Source: Anthonomus grandis grandis
Taxonomy: Eukaryota > Arthropoda > Insecta > Coleoptera > Curculionidae
Direction: 5' to 3'
DNA: 64,000 nucleotides
Assembly (NCBI RefSeq): GCF_022605725.1
Contig: NC_065557.1
Coordinates: 29,235,543-29,299,542 of the forward strand
Shown here: in pieces, positions 35,571 through 48,309 of the stretch
How the letters are laid out: every line of letters begins with the position of its first letter
Numbering within the stretch: position 1 is the stretch's first letter
The notes under the pieces: model-generated
What the model saw: the letters and a program-made list of their open reading frames with translations, nothing else
Databases searched by the model: none
Told to the model about the DNA's origin: nothing
Made by a program: the position numbers and the translations under genes

Positions 35571-37194
35571 ATTTAAAGAGAGCACTATCTATATTAAATT
35601 ACATTTTTGAATTCTGCATTAGAATCTAAATACTTTTTATGTAAAATGTCCTATATCTATATATAAGTCTAACTGTTTTTGATTTATGTAAATTTATTTA
35701 TCAAAATTGACGACATGACAACTAGTGAGTTGATTTCTCTCGAAATCGTTATATTATACCCAAACCATTATCACTCTCCTAATAAAAACCGTTTCTGGTT
35801 CAATAGTATAATCCAAAAAATACATTTTATCTTCAGCCACTACGCAATTATCTATATTTGTTTAACTAGATGAATTAGTTTTATTACTCACAGAGAGCTC
35901 TAATATAGTTAAACATAGAATAATGAATAATATGACCAATAGTTTAGTTAGAGTACGATCATCAATACTATAGCTTTCAGAAGTCACAAAGCAGTTTTAC
36001 CACGAACAAAAACTTTATTTTACTCTTAACACGTGTTTTGCTAATGATCTTCTTTATTTTTTCTCCAAAGATGCAATTATCATTTCCAAAGGTGCAAATG
36101 CGGAATACGTGTCAATAGTAAAATAAAAATTTTTAATTAGCGGTGACACTGCTTTGTGATTTGAGTATCAAACCAAAGATTCCAACCAAATGACTATGTT
36201 ATAATAATAGTTCATTATAAAAATGTATATACAATATATTATACATTATATGTTTTAAAGCTAAGCAAAAAAGACTTATTGCAAACAATTCATATAATTT
36301 AAAAGTTTAAACTTAAAAAAGTGTTAAAACTGTGATAAATTTCTACTGCATAAAAACTAATAAATAAGTCAATCCAGGAGTTTTACTGCATTTTTTTAAA
36401 CTTACTTACTAAATTTAAGACACATCATAAAAAAATTGTTTAATTATATAATGATTATAAAATATAGTATTTAATTTAAATGTAAGCATAGAAATTTTAT
36501 AGATATGGTTTACTTAAACTCTATTGATGTCCCTACTAGACATGGGAAATAATGAAACTATTATTCTAATAAAAGCAAAATAAAGGCTATTATGGAATAT
36601 TGCAGCATCTGTTTCTTTCCCAACTAATTCTAAAGTTTGAGTATAACTGGAAGTGTATGAGAAAGGTCCGTGCATTTGTAGTTTAGGAAACGAGATATCT
36701 AATGGAACGAACACATTTGGAAACGTGGATAAGTGGGCTAACCGCGACGGTTAGTACCTATTCAGGATAATTAACGTTACTGAATACAAAAGCGCCCTTG
36801 ATTTAAATCGATAGCTCTTACAATGCGATATTATAATTCTTTCAAGATAATTTTACAATTAATGGATAGCTAACGATTTTGTAATTTTAATAGTAAAGCT
36901 TTTACGATTTTCTATAACAATTTAATTTCCTTAAAGAAATAGTATATTGATCTTGTTAGGTAATTTTCTCAAGAGAATATGCTTTCATTTAAATACAATA
37001 ATACAATTAGTATAATAGTGTCCAATTAATTTTTTTTTTTTTTCAACTATTAGGATTATTTTAATTAATGATGTGGAAACTAGAACAATTTTTAAGAAGT
37101 GGTTTGAATCGTTTTACTTATAACACTGTAGCGTTTCTATTTTTTTTTTTTTGGTTGCTTTTATAATATATTATATTATATGAATAGTACTGAT
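35571..37194. other. AT-rich stretch, no TE recognised
   Basis: No TE motif. The minus frame 36714-36514 (66 codons) is more coding-like in composition than its neighbours but matches nothing I recognise. Confidence 0.35.
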
Positions 37195-37704
37195 CGCGAC
37201 ATCTAGTGTCTAGTTATTGGCATTGTAAAAATAAGAACTCCTAGATGGCGCAGGCTGTTTTTCGTTTTGAATTTTAAATAATTTACTGGACTCAGGTTCA
37301 TTGGTCACCTACGTCATGCTTAAGGATCAACTTTTGGCATTTATGGGCAACAGTTGATCAACTTTGTTGTTGGGCAACTTTGGCACGTATTGGCATTTGC
37401 CTGTTGGCGTTGTTTTTCCTGTAATTTGAATACTTTGCCTTTTGGAATTAGATTGATATCCGTACTCGCTGCAACTTAAAGCTAAGCAAGGTAACGTTGT
37501 ATTGTCAATTCTTGTAAAAATGGGCCTGCGAGGGATTATCTACTTTAGGTTAACAAGTTTAATCTCTCGAGGTTGGGAATCAATCTCATATTTAACTCAT
37601 GGCGATACTAGGCTATGTAATGTAGTATCGTAGTAGTCGTGCTGAACGGTTGTGTTTTCGTTCTACGCGTTTGCCAGTAATTGCTCATTTGTTTTGTTTT
37701 GTTT

Positions 37705-38086
37705 TGATTTGTTTTGTTCGTTCTGTTTGGTTTTCCGAGGTTCACCGCACTCGTGTGTTTGTTGTTTTTTTGACGTGCGTTTGTCTCGTGTATTTCAAAA
37801 CTGACCTGCCATCCCTGGAACTTGGCCTTGTCCTGCCACTGAACTGAGTAGGTGGTTGCACTGGACAAAGTTGCTGGGAATTTGTTTGGCATTTAAATAG
37901 TTTTGGTTTGGTCTGTTTGGCATTTCTGGGTTCATCGCACTCGTGTGTTTGTTTTTTCGAAGTGCGTTGGTTTTTCCTGTATTACTGGACTGACCTGACT
38001 TCCCTGAAACTTGACCTTTGTTCTGCCACTGAACTGAGTAGGTGGTTGCACTGGGCTAGGCTACTGGGAATTTATTTGGCGTTTTA
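37705..38086 (+). repeat. Two tandem ~190-bp 5' UTR monomers
   Basis: Copy 1 (about 37705-37893) and copy 2 (about 37894-38086) share GCACTCGTGTGTTTGTT, CTGACCTG, TGCCACTGAACTGAGTAGGT and CTGGGAATTT. The period is 190 bp. Such monomers can act as repeated promoter units in other LINEs; that role here is inference. Confidence 0.85.
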
Positions 38087-38189
38087 AATTACATTTATTA
38101 TTATCTGCTGAATTAAGTAGGTAGATCAATAATTTTATGTAAATTTATGTATTAAGTTTTAAATCAATTTAATATTTTAATAGCACAGG

Positions 38190-39174
38190 ATGTCTCGCAG
38201 TTTTAAGTATTGTAAACATAAGCTCTTTTTAAACTATATTTGTATAGTCTGCAACTCTGTTTTTCATCCAAGTTGTTTGGAAAGAATGACAGAAGTGGTA
38301 AAAATAGGAATTTACAAAATTTTATGTTCAGAGCAATGTCAAAATAGTCACAATGAAAGAGAGAGTGAAAATAGGATATATGACGAAAAAAATAAACATT
38401 TGCTAAAGGAGCTGGAAGGAAAGGACAGGTATTTAGAGAGACTGCGTAGAAATAGTCATATTTGATAATGAGGTTTCACAGGCAGAAGCTAATTTTTCTT
38501 TGCATATTGCAACTTTAAATGAACAAAATAATGCGTTAAGGAATGAAATTCAGAATCTAAAAACTAAAGAGAAAGAAATACAACTACAAATGGATTCATA
38601 TACTAGGGTAAATGAGGGACTTTCAGAGAAGATAAAAGAGCTAAGTGATCTTAATCAAAATTTGATTAATACCATTACAATGCTTGAAAAGGAAACTGAA
38701 TATCACAAAAACAAGATTAAGAGTATGCAGACAGAGATTGAAAACTTAAATTGCATTAATACGCACATGTTAACATCAATTAAAACTTTTGAAGCGGAGA
38801 AGGGTATCCTGTCTCTAAATAGAAACGCTAGCAGTAACTTAAAAGATTTGACGACTACAAATCTTCAATCAAAATCTACAAACTGCTTAGCAAAAGCGCA
38901 TTTCAACCCACGAGCAAAATCAAATGTACTAATTTATGGTGATTCTAGTGCTAGAGGTTTCTCTTCTCTTCTCTCAGGTATCCTGAGCTCGTCAAACAAC
39001 ACCTGTGGTTATGTGTTTAGTAATGTTACAGCCCAGACCTTATGTAATTATGCGTTTCCGCTAATTGTTAACTATACGGAGAATGATGTTATTGTTGTTT
39101 GTCTTGATTTTTCTTGTACATTACCATCTTTTTTCCCAAATAAAATCCTTGCTATCAATGAGCAGGATAACTAA
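38190..39174 (+). pseudogene. ORF1: zinc finger, coiled coil, SGNH esterase
   Basis: The frame at 38190 starts MSRSFKYCKHKLFLNY, with a PHD/RING-like cysteine-histidine cluster (CKHK, CIVC, FHPSC, CSEQC). A stop pair and frameshift at about 38463 lead into a 224-codon frame. Its first half is a heptad-rich coiled coil (ALRNEIQNLKTKEKEIQLQM and so on), which would multimerise the protein. The second half begins an SGNH-hydrolase: NVLIYGDSSARGFSSLL, with the GDS nucleophile motif at about 38934. The C-terminal esterase blocks continue in broken frames to about 39470. In CR1-group LINEs this ORF binds RNA and carries an esterase of uncertain role. Confidence 0.8.
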
Positions 39175-39540
39175 TGTAATTGTCTGCATTTAATGCGATT
39201 TTAATAAGTGCTCAAAAAGCAGATATTACAATACAATTCATTTTATGAATTCTTTTATCTATAACCGTAACTTTTCTGTGAGAATAATGACTGATGTCAG
39301 ACAAAATTTTAGGTACCGTCATTCTGCCAAATCTATGTGCAAACTTTTATCTTTATATGTTAAAAATACTTTTCTGTCATTCAAATAAGTATTAGCATCT
39401 TTAGGTATTAGCAATAGTGGGATAATCCGCGATACACCCTTGATCGAAGGTAGGTCTTCGGTTACGCCTCAACTAGACCAATCTATAGACACCCTTGCTA
39501 TTGGATCTTCTTTTTTAATAGAAACTCCCACCATAATCAA

Positions 39541-40145
39541 GTTTCCCTAGCATTTCTTAATGCTTCAATCTGTGCGTTCAAAAGTTAGCGAATTGGAACT
39601 ATTTTTAGAATCGGTTAACTTTCCTAGTGTGTTCATTCTTGTTGAACACTGGTTGAGGTCTGACGAGCCTATTGATATCCCTGGTTATGTACTAATCTCC
39701 AAATTTTCACGCAAGCAATATACACATGGTGGTACTCTTATTATGTTAGAGAAAGCTTTTTTAACTAAATTTGTGTTTATTACTATTGACAGATTTGATC
39801 ATCTATTGATTGAAAAGGTGTGAGAGTTTTCTATCGTATTTAGCAGTAAGTTAAATTTGTATATTTTAGGATTGTATCGATCCATCTGGTAATTTAGATT
39901 TGTTTGTAGAGAAGTTGGAGATCCTTTTAAGTGAAATTTCGGTTAATGCGATGTTAATTGTGACTAGCGATCTTAATGTAAATATTTTAGACAAATCTAA
40001 TGGATCAAATCGAATGCTTTTTAATCTGTTAAACTCATTTAATTTTAAGATGAACGTGGATCAGCCAACCCGGATTTCAGCATTTTCTTCCTCACTGATA
40101 GATTACTTCTGTACGAATTTTAACCAACACGAAAATCAGTATATA
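39541..40145 (+). pseudogene. ORF2 endonuclease of the CR1-like element
   Basis: LQSVRSKVSELELFLES and VFILVEHWLRSDEPIDIPGY are the opening endonuclease blocks (N-Q-S and ExWL). YTHGGTLIML is the G-G block. After frame changes come LGLYRS, LEILLSEISVNAMLIVTSDL and DQPTRISAFSSSLIDYF. The GDFN site is changed to SDLN, so the nuclease would be impaired even without the frameshifts. The domain stops at about 40145, and a deletion joins it to the RT. Confidence 0.8.
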
Positions 40146-40179
40146 ACAATCAATGCTAAAAATGTAAAAATGCAATCTA

Positions 40180-41367
40180 TTGAGTCTTCAGCAGTTTGGC
40201 TTTCGTGAGTCTGTGAGCACAAATGATGCTATCTTTAGCTTTCTAGAGCACCTGTACAACCGACTGAATGTTGGTGAAGTTGCAGCAGCGGTATTCTGTG
40301 ACTTGTCCAAGGCATTTGACTGCGTGAGTCACAGAGTGCTGCTGATGAAACTGGAGCTCTATGGTTTCAGAGGAACTGCCCTTGAGTGGTTTCGTTCCTA
40401 CTTATCAAATCGTGTTCAGGCTGTCAAATTTAATGGCGGTATCTCTAAGGAACTTAATATAAATGTGGGTGTTCCGCAAGGATCAGTACTTGGTCCTTTA
40501 CTTTTTCTCATTTATGTGAACGATCTGCCACAACTGCAGGTAACTGGCAAATTTGCATTGTTTGCCGATGATACCACCATCCTCTGGCACGACTCTGATG
40601 TTTCTCAAATGGAGGCCAATATACGTGCAGATTTGTTAAAAATAAAAGACTGGTGTGATGCAAATTTTTTGACATTTAATGTTTCCAAAAGAAATATCCT
40701 TAATTTTAAATGTAATACAAATGATATATGTTTAAATAATGAAGCCTTCACCATGCCACCGTTCAGTAAGTTTTTGGGTCTTTCCATAGACAAGTTCCTT
40801 AAATTTGAAGACCATATTGTGAATGTATGTAGAAAAGTCTCATCAGGCTGCTACGTTCTAAGGGTTATTGCCACTAGTCTTAATTTCTCCATCGCCAGGT
40901 CTGCCTACTTCGAGATAATCGAGTCGCACCTTCGATATGGAATTTGCTTTTGGGGTTCATGTTCAAATTCACTTTTTAGTTCAGTGTTTGTATTCCAGAA
41001 AAGGGCCATTAGATATCTATGTGGGGCCAAGCCTCGTGACTCATGTCGCCCGCTTTTTGTAAGTCATATTATTTTAACCCTGTGTTGTATCTTTATTTTG
41101 GAAACAGTTTGCTTAGTTTTTAGAAAATATAAACAGGAACTCCACTTAGGAAGCCACTATAATACGCGACAAAATTATTTGTTGAGGCTACTCATTCCTC
41201 ATTTTGAACTTGTCCGTAGCTCTATCATATATGGAGGTAGAAAGCTGTTTAATAAACTTCCACTAGAAATAAGACAACTTAAGACTGAAAAAAGCCTAAG
41301 TATAAGGACGAAAATATTTCTTGCTACTAAAGCATACTATAGTTTAAGTGAATTTTTTAATGATTAG
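40180..41367 (+). pseudogene. Reverse transcriptase of the CR1-like element, open but truncated
   Basis: An uninterrupted frame of about 395 codons begins within RT motif 2 (LQQFGFRESVSTNDAIF) and runs through AVFCDLSKAFDCVSH (motif A aspartate), GVPQGSVLGPLLFLIY (motif B) and FALFADDTTILW (motif C, catalytic FADD). It continues through the thumb (FSKFLGLSIDKFLKFEDH) and the C-terminal LRYGICFWG, FVFQKRAIRYLCG and FNKLPLEIR blocks. All visible catalytic residues are intact. It lacks the RT N-terminus and has no start of its own, so it is not a functional ORF2. Confidence 0.85.
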
Positions 41368-41479
41368 CATTTAAGTATTTTTCAAAGTTTTATATATTTT
41401 TGTTTTGTTTTAAATTAGTTTCTTGTTTTTATTCCTTTAATGTACAGTCTATTGGCTTTGTCTACAACTTCTATGTTTA

Positions 41480-41523
41480 TATTGACAATAAAGCATTTTT
41501 GAGTTTGAGTTTGAGTTTGAGAA
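41480..41523 (+). repeat. 3' tail of the CR1-like element, (TTTGAG)n
   Basis: AATAAAGCATTTTTGAG is followed by three further GTTTGA units. A 6-bp repeat tail instead of poly(A) marks the 3' end. Confidence 0.8.
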
Positions 41524-42201
41524 TGTGAAAGATTACTTTAATACGCTTTATTAAGGAACCTCCAACATGGAACCTCCAACGAGGTAAGCTTGATTCCTAT
41601 CCTTTATTAAACGTGGTTTTACAATACTCAATAATACTCGTGGTTTTAAGGCCGCGATTTTTTAGGTTTCACGTATTAATTTTAAGGTTTTATGCCGTGT
41701 CATAAACCAGATCTTATGACGGAGCCTAAATCAAGTCTTAAGTGAGATCTTAGTTTTAAGCGCCATCCCAAGACCCTCCCGAGCCATCTCAGATGCTATT
41801 CCCAGTTCCCATCATAAATTAAGGGTTTATCAGGATTTATTGCTTCTTTATTACATTATTGATTAAACCTGAGTCAGCTGCTATCCTTGAATCTGCACAA
41901 TGGGTTACCAGATCAAGGAAGATAAATGGAACGTGTAAGCAATGTCATTATTTCTGATTTGTTATTTTGATTTCAGGGCTAGTCATATTGGCTAATTTAT
42001 ATCGTTTGATGGCTCCTTAATTTATTAATTATTTTCTAGTGTCTATAGTTCTTTCTTGATAATTTACATATCTACCTAAAATAATTTATTCAATACCTTT
42101 TAAACACACTATCCTGATTTTCATACAGTATTAGGCGTTAGCAACCGCACTGAAAGGTATATTTATTTTTTATTTGATTTAGTTGTACAGTGTAATGTGC
42201 G

Positions 42202-42250
42202 GTATGTAACTGACTTTGGCCTAAGGGTTAGTTAAAGGTTAGTTACATAC
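42202..42250. repeat. Inverted repeat with 10-bp arms
   Basis: GTATGTAACT and AGTTACATAC are separated by 29 bases. No gene context suggests a role. Confidence 0.5.
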
Positions 42251-43172
42251 TAGCAAGTAATTGATTTTTTAAATATTTTAGATTTTTAGTACTTAAAGTT
42301 TTGATTTCAGAAGTTGTACTTTTAACAAGAATGATTTATTTAAGTGAAAGTTTGAACAATGAACATTGACCAGAAATAGCATATTTTTATAATATATTGT
42401 TCTGTTCATAATTGAAGCTTATTTTGTGTTTTACTATGGGTTATATTTCTTAACATTCTTATAAGTGCTCTTTAAATAAACACATTAAACTGGATGCGCC
42501 CACAATTTAAAAGGTAAGCATATCTAGAATAATTTATGCCAACCCACCACTAGTTAATATTCACCAGACTGATAAGCTGCCGTGAGCATATATGCAACTT
42601 TATTTAAAACTTTCAACATCAGTTAATTAAAAAAAAAAACAGAAATCTAAATAAAAAGTGGTTATACACAGTATCTATATGAAAAATATGTGAATTTTTT
42701 TTAGTTTTACTTTTTTTTTCTTATTAAAAAAAAGAATTTTGATAAAAATATCTTGATTTATTTTTTTATTAATAGATGTTAGATCTGCCTATCATAAGTG
42801 TCTGTAAACCCAACCTCTTCAAATAATTTCTTTAGAACAATTTTTCTAGTACAATACTCATTAGAAGTCAATCAGTCAAAATCGTTTAATTTTTTTAACT
42901 TAAATATTTTACTATACCTCGGTAAAGGTATCCAAATTTACCTATATCATTGGCCACCAGACATCAGGCCCAGCGTGCACGTGTCGATGTAAGAATACAG
43001 ATTCTAATAAAGACCTTTTGCAGAAACTACATTAATTATCTCTACCAGTAAACATTAGCAAAACCCTTTTTACAACAATAATTGGTGTTGCAAAAAAGGA
43101 AGGTTCTTCCATGAGAGAAGATTAACAAAAACAAGGTAGGTTTCACAACAGTAATTTTGTGTATTCCAAATC

Positions 43173-43207
43173 TAAAATGTATTATATATTTTATATAATA
43201 CATTTTA
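43173..43207. repeat. Perfect 16-bp palindrome
   Basis: TAAAATGTATTATATA, a TTT loop, then the exact complement. Being all AT-rich it may be chance or a small TE scrap. Confidence 0.6.
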
Positions 43208-44339
43208 AAATGTATTTTATACTTATATATTCCAAAAAATAGGTTTTAATTTATTAAAAAAAAAACAGTAGCGTACTCTTTTCTTTTAAAAATGTTCAGT
43301 TCAAAGCCCGCGCGAATGTCAATGGCGAATATGAAATATTAAATTGTATATAGAAAAAATGCTATGGATGCTTAGAAACTGCCCACCAATCTTTAAAAAA
43401 ATATCTATATCAAATTTTTCGAAAAAGTAAGTTTTTTTCTTTTAACTTTACCGTCCTCAAGTGTAAAATCTAACATATTTACGACATACGTTCATACTAT
43501 CAGAAACATATAACTAGAAACTTTTTTCTTTATTTTGTCTTCATTTTAAAAATTAAGATTGATTACTTATTACGCGAAATAGTGTAAAATCCTAAAAATT
43601 GTTTGCAATACAATGTTGACTATATTTAAACATAATTAAGCTATTGTTAATATAGAGTTTTTTTTTAAATATTTAGGAGTAATTTTTAATATTTGTGATA
43701 CATGTTTTCAGAATTTAAATTATATAATTGTTATATATATTTTTTTTAATATTTGTTTTTGTTGAAAAACCTGTTGGTTTCCAGGATAGTATACGGAAAA
43801 GATGTCTCTGCCTAAGCTGCCCAGGTGAAACGTTTAACAATATTGTATATTGTATATTGCACCAACTAAAAAGAATTAAGTCTCAAAATAAATATTATTT
43901 ATTCGTATTATTTATTATTATTATCTCTAGCTATTAATGTTATTTATTTTGAGACCGAGAGTTTTTCATTTTTTTCTCTACTTACATAGGTTTTTTTAAT
44001 ATTATGGACGAGGTTTTTTCAAATTAAGGAGAATTAGGCCTATTATTTCATATTTTAGATAAATTTATAATATCACCTAGTTTCCTCCAGTTTTCAAGAG
44101 TTTAGACAATAGATAATAATATCTTGTTAATTACATATCTCAGTAAAATAGTGCCTTGGATTACTCAAGTACCAGTATATTATACGAGTTTAGAGAACAT
44201 CAAGTCCTAAGGCAAGTACTACTAGTGTTGTTTACGTTGGAATCAAGATGCCCACGGCCATTTAAAATCTTCTGCTCCTACATTTGTATGTGCATGTGGT
44301 CACTTGATCATACTTTTCTGAGAGTGCCAGAACTTTACT

Positions 44340-44792
44340 GCGGACATCGGATGCGGTTCGTCAACCTACCATTCAGTGCGATGGACGTAAAAGGAAGATG
44401 CATGTCGCCTGCACCGTCACCAGGGACGAATACACGCGCTTCATACGAAACAAAATGCACGCTATCAAAATTATGTGCAGGCAGTGTGATACCAATATCA
44501 AGCAGTTCGCGACTTTTAGGAACTACTTTCAAACGGAAATGGCCAAGCTATTTAACAAAATTACCGAAGTTGAAGGTAAAATAACTGACTTAAGCGCGAG
44601 CAACTTTAAAATTTCTTCTCTCGCATTTTAAAGATTTCTTCTTTACATCCTGCCAACTTTGAGCCGAATCATAGCCGAAATAAAGGAGAGGAAAAATGAA
44701 AAAACTACCAACACAACGATCGTTAAAATAATTTGCCCCGACATTCAAGTAAAAAATTTAGCTTTTTTAGAGTATCATTCCAAGGCGAGGAC

Positions 44793-44796
<4 letters not shown>
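44340..44796 (+). pseudogene. ORF1 N-terminal piece with zinc finger
   Basis: The frame reads IQCDGRKRKMHVACTVTRDE, then RFIRNKMHAIKIMCRQCDTN, a PHD-like Cys/His cluster found at the start of ORF1 in many insect LINEs. ITEVEGKITDL and LPTLSRIIAEIKERK form the following coiled coil. A frame break lies near 44632. The open frame at 44156-44584 on the same strand is an out-of-phase shadow. The piece ends at the ATA tract of the inserted LINE. Confidence 0.7.

Positions 44797-44865
<69 letters not shown>
44797..44865 (-). repeat. (ATT)n tail / (ATA)n microsatellite
   Basis: About 23 units of AAT on the plus strand. It serves as the 3' tail of the minus-strand LINE. Confidence 0.9.
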
Positions 44866-44867
<2 letters not shown>

Positions 44868-45266
44868 CGTCTTTTATTAGATACCACAAAATACATAAGT
44901 AAGTAGTATAAAATATTAATTTAATATTTTAGTGGTATAGGTGCAAGCAGTGGCGAAGTCTAGCTGCAGTAGCTATTCATACTTAACCACTGAAGCACCA
45001 TAGCTTATTTACTAATACACTATTAACAAAAGAAAATTAAGATTTACACTTAAAAGAGATAAAACAAAAATACATTGTGTTTGGCTAGCAAAATTAAAGT
45101 AATGACCTAAAAGTACCCAAAATAATTTAAAAAAAAACTGATAATGTCTAAATATTACAAGTTTTAGACAAAAAAAAATATTATCATTTTTAAACAATAA
45201 TAATAATCATTGTAACACATAAAAAATTTAACAAAATAATAATTTAATAACTGATGCACTCACCTT

Positions 45267-48109
45267 TCATAATTCCTGGTTTATAATAAAAACTCTAAAC
45301 GCTTCTTTAAACTTGGTATATGTTAAAGATCTTAACCTGTCAGGAATCCTATTATATAATTTAATACTGTTCTACACAAAGTTTCGTTTAAATAAGGCCA
45401 TCCGATGACGAGGAATAGTAAATGAACTTGAAATACGTAGGACTCGTGAATGTACGAATGTTCTTAAAACAAATTTATCTTTTAATGAGTAAAAAGCAAT
45501 GGGGCATGTCATTAATTTATGAAGAAAGTTACCCACATGAAGAGCTGTACGATCTTCCATCCTTAACCATCCCAACTCCTCAATTTTAGCACTAATACGA
45601 TCAAACTTTCTTAAGCTAAATATAAGTCTAGCGCGAGTATTTTGAACTTTCTGGATTCTATACTTTGTGTTGATATCCAAGGATAGTCCATAGATAAAAT
45701 CGCAGTAATTTAAATTTGACAACACTAGTGATTCACATAGATTCTTTCGAAGTTGTTGGCTTAAGATATGTCTGCTGGAATATAAAAGTTTTAACGAAAG
45801 GTAGGCCTTTTGTGTAATCTTAGAAACATGCGTTTTAAATCTTATATCAGTGTCCACCCACATACCCGAATTCCTTGCAGTTTTAACAACTGGAATTACT
45901 ACACCATTAATATTTACATCTAAATGCTCTCTAATAAAATCAATTCTCGTTTTAGGGCCAAATTTAATATTAGTAATAAAGATTTTGAGGCATTCAATTT
46001 TAAATTATGTTATGCTGAGAGTTCACTTACAATTTTTAGATCTTCATTAATTAATGTATTTGCCAATAAAACATCAGCAGAATGAAAATTAAAATAAAGT
46101 TGTGTATCGTCAGCATGTGTTTACAATGTTTTATTGACTGCAAAATACTAGAAGTATATACCAAAAACAGTAAAGGATCCAACACGCTACCCTGAGGAAC
46201 ACCAGATAAAATGGAGATAGAATCAGACACCCTATCATTGCACGAGACACACTGAAACCTTTCTTTTAGGTAGGAAGATATTAAATTAATCAGCGAATAA
46301 TGAAAGCCGTAATATTTTAATTTAGCTATTAATAATTTATGATTAATGGTGTCAAACGCTTTTGAGAAAAGTCTAAAAGAGCTAAAATAACGTTATCACC
46401 TTTATCATAGGCCTCAATTATATCACTGATTACTGTAGCTAAAGCAGTTGCCGTTGAATAGTTTTTTCTAAACCCACACTGATAGTTTGGAATTATATTT
46501 TTTTCACATACATATTGGTATATTTGTTTATGAACAAATTTTTCAAAAACTTTTGAAAACGTTGGCAAAATACTGACTATTCTAAGGTCGGAAATGTCCT
46601 TAGGGTCGGATGTCTTTGGAATAGGCCTATCTTAGAACATTGAAAGGCCTTTTAATGTTCTAAGAGACCTACCGATTGCAGTACGCCAAAGACGAGGAAA
46701 ATATTGCTTTTCTAGACAGTAGTTTATGAGGTGAGTAATATATTTATCAACAAATGAGCTACAATATTTTAGAGTATTAGAGTATTATTAGTATTGAGCA
46801 TATGCATTAGAGTGTAATTCCTTATTAATAATATGACTTATCTGCTCAATTGTAGCAAATTCTATTTTTAAACAATTATTTAAATTATAAAAATTGCTAT
46901 TAAAAAATTTAATTTGATTTTCACAGTCAGGTGACACTGTTTGCAAAAAACTGTAAAAATAATTGTTAATTTCTTGCGGATTAGATAATTCCTTAGATAG
47001 GTCATAGGACTTTAGGGTTTTAACATTTAAATCACCTAAGGATTGCCAAAGAAGTTTCGGATTAGTGTGATTTTTAGCTAAGTTATCTAAATAGGCTTTT
47101 TTCTCCCTCCGTACGCAAGTCAATGCAAAATTACGACGTTGTTTATACTCATCCCAATCAATCTGTAAACGACTTCGCTTGAATTTTTATAAAGCATTAT
47201 CTCTTTGTTTCATAATGAGTTTTAAGTTAGGAGTAAGCCAGGGTGCTTTGCATTTGGAGACTTTTATGGTTATAATAGACGCATGCTGATCAAAAGTAGA
47301 GAGAATATGCTGGTTCAAAATATTAAGCTTTCTATCAACATCATTTTCCCTTAAAAAGCTATGTCAATCCTTTCCTTCTAAATCCTGTTCAAAATTATCT
47401 TTTAAATTATATTTTATAGTCTCTTATATTTATTATTCTAGGTTTTACTTTTGTTATAGATATATTCAAAATACAGTACGTCAGGCTATGATCCGAACCA
47501 TGGTTTGTATCTAAGATACCAGATGAAATTACCCGATCAGGACAGGTTAAAAATATAGGATCCAGAAGTCTGCTAGTATATTGCGTAGTCCTAGTTGGCT
47601 CACTAATTACTTGACTCAAGTTTTAAGACTGCAAACAGGAAGCAATGGGATTGCCAAGGTCAAAAAAATCTGAATTAAAATCTCCCAAACATATGACCTG
47701 ATCAAAAATGGGACATAAGTAGGAAAAAACATTATTACAATCTGATATAAAACTATTCATATTTCGATCATGAGGTCTATACATAGCCCCAACTGCCAAA
47801 CTAAGAGACTTTAAGGTAACCTTTAAAAACAAATATTCAAGTTCATTACTTAGGTTAAAATCAAAAGAAAAAGTTTGTTATTAAAGTTTAATATTATTCC
47901 TGACATAAGCCGCTATACCTCTACCCCTACCAACTCGGTCGCACCGTAAAAACTTGTAACCCTGAATTTGAAAAACATCAGATTTATCATTTTCAGATAA
48001 CCATGTTACGGTGAGAAAAAAATATATCAAAGTTTGGAGCCTCAAATAAAATTCTAAAATCATTAAAGTTAGTAAACACTGATCTAATATTCAGGTGTCC
48101 AATTTTCAT
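45267..48109 (-). pseudogene. ORF2 (endonuclease + RT) of the minus-strand LINE
   Basis: The ATG at 48109 gives MKIGHLNIRSVFTNF, an AP-endonuclease start. WLSENDKSDVF, GRGRGIAAYVRN, VICLGDFNSDFFDLG (GDFN site) and GSDHSLTYCIL (D-H site) follow. A linker contains RREKKAYLDNLAKN and LLWQSLGDLN. RT blocks are FEKFVHKQIYQYV, CGFRKNYSTATALATVISDI, LALLDF (motif A start), SGVPQGSVLDPLLF (motif B) and ADDTQLYF (motif C). The tail VDTDIRFKTHVSKITQKAYL (45863-45372) ends near LRSLTYTKFKEAFRVF at 45267. Frameshifts at about eight points separate these; a lysine-for-lysine-alanine slip after LLDFS removes the usual KAFD in the open frame. Confidence 0.85.
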
Positions 48110-48309
48110 TTTACACAAGTAAATTCTCTAAAAATAACAAAAATGTAAATCTTCTAATGCAAAATCAAAACAAAAAATAGCATATAAATAGAAGTAATAT
48201 ACCTATTACTCTTAAATCCGAGTCTTTCTATGCTCTTAAGTTTAATAAATAAAAAATATGTATTAACAATCCAAAAAAAAACAATATTTAAGGAGTTTAC
48301 AGTACCTTT

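Larger units (their letters stand above)
37195..41525 (+). mobile_element. CR1-like non-LTR retrotransposon
   Basis: A G-richer 5' region (from about 37195) with two tandem monomers precedes ORF1 (zinc finger, coiled coil, SGNH esterase), endonuclease and RT, then a 3' UTR ending ATAAAGCATTTTTGAG with repeated TTTGAG. An esterase-containing ORF1 and a short-repeat tail rather than poly(A) fit the CR1 group. The 5' boundary is a guess. An internal deletion removed the region between endonuclease and RT motif 2. Confidence 0.85.
41526..44339. other. AT-rich stretch with two hairpins, otherwise nothing recognised
   Basis: No protein match on either strand. The two palindromes are listed separately. 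A small GGAACCTCCAAC duplication lies near 41563-41582. Confidence 0.4.

Noticed and set aside
42933..42992. HWPPDIRPSVHVSM similar to a Tc1 SPDLxPIEHVWD block
   Set aside because: Too short, key residues differ, and no other transposase sequence is nearby.
44156..44584. 142-codon plus-strand frame
   Set aside because: It overlaps the ORF1 zinc-finger piece in another phase, and the other phase carries the conserved Cys/His pattern.
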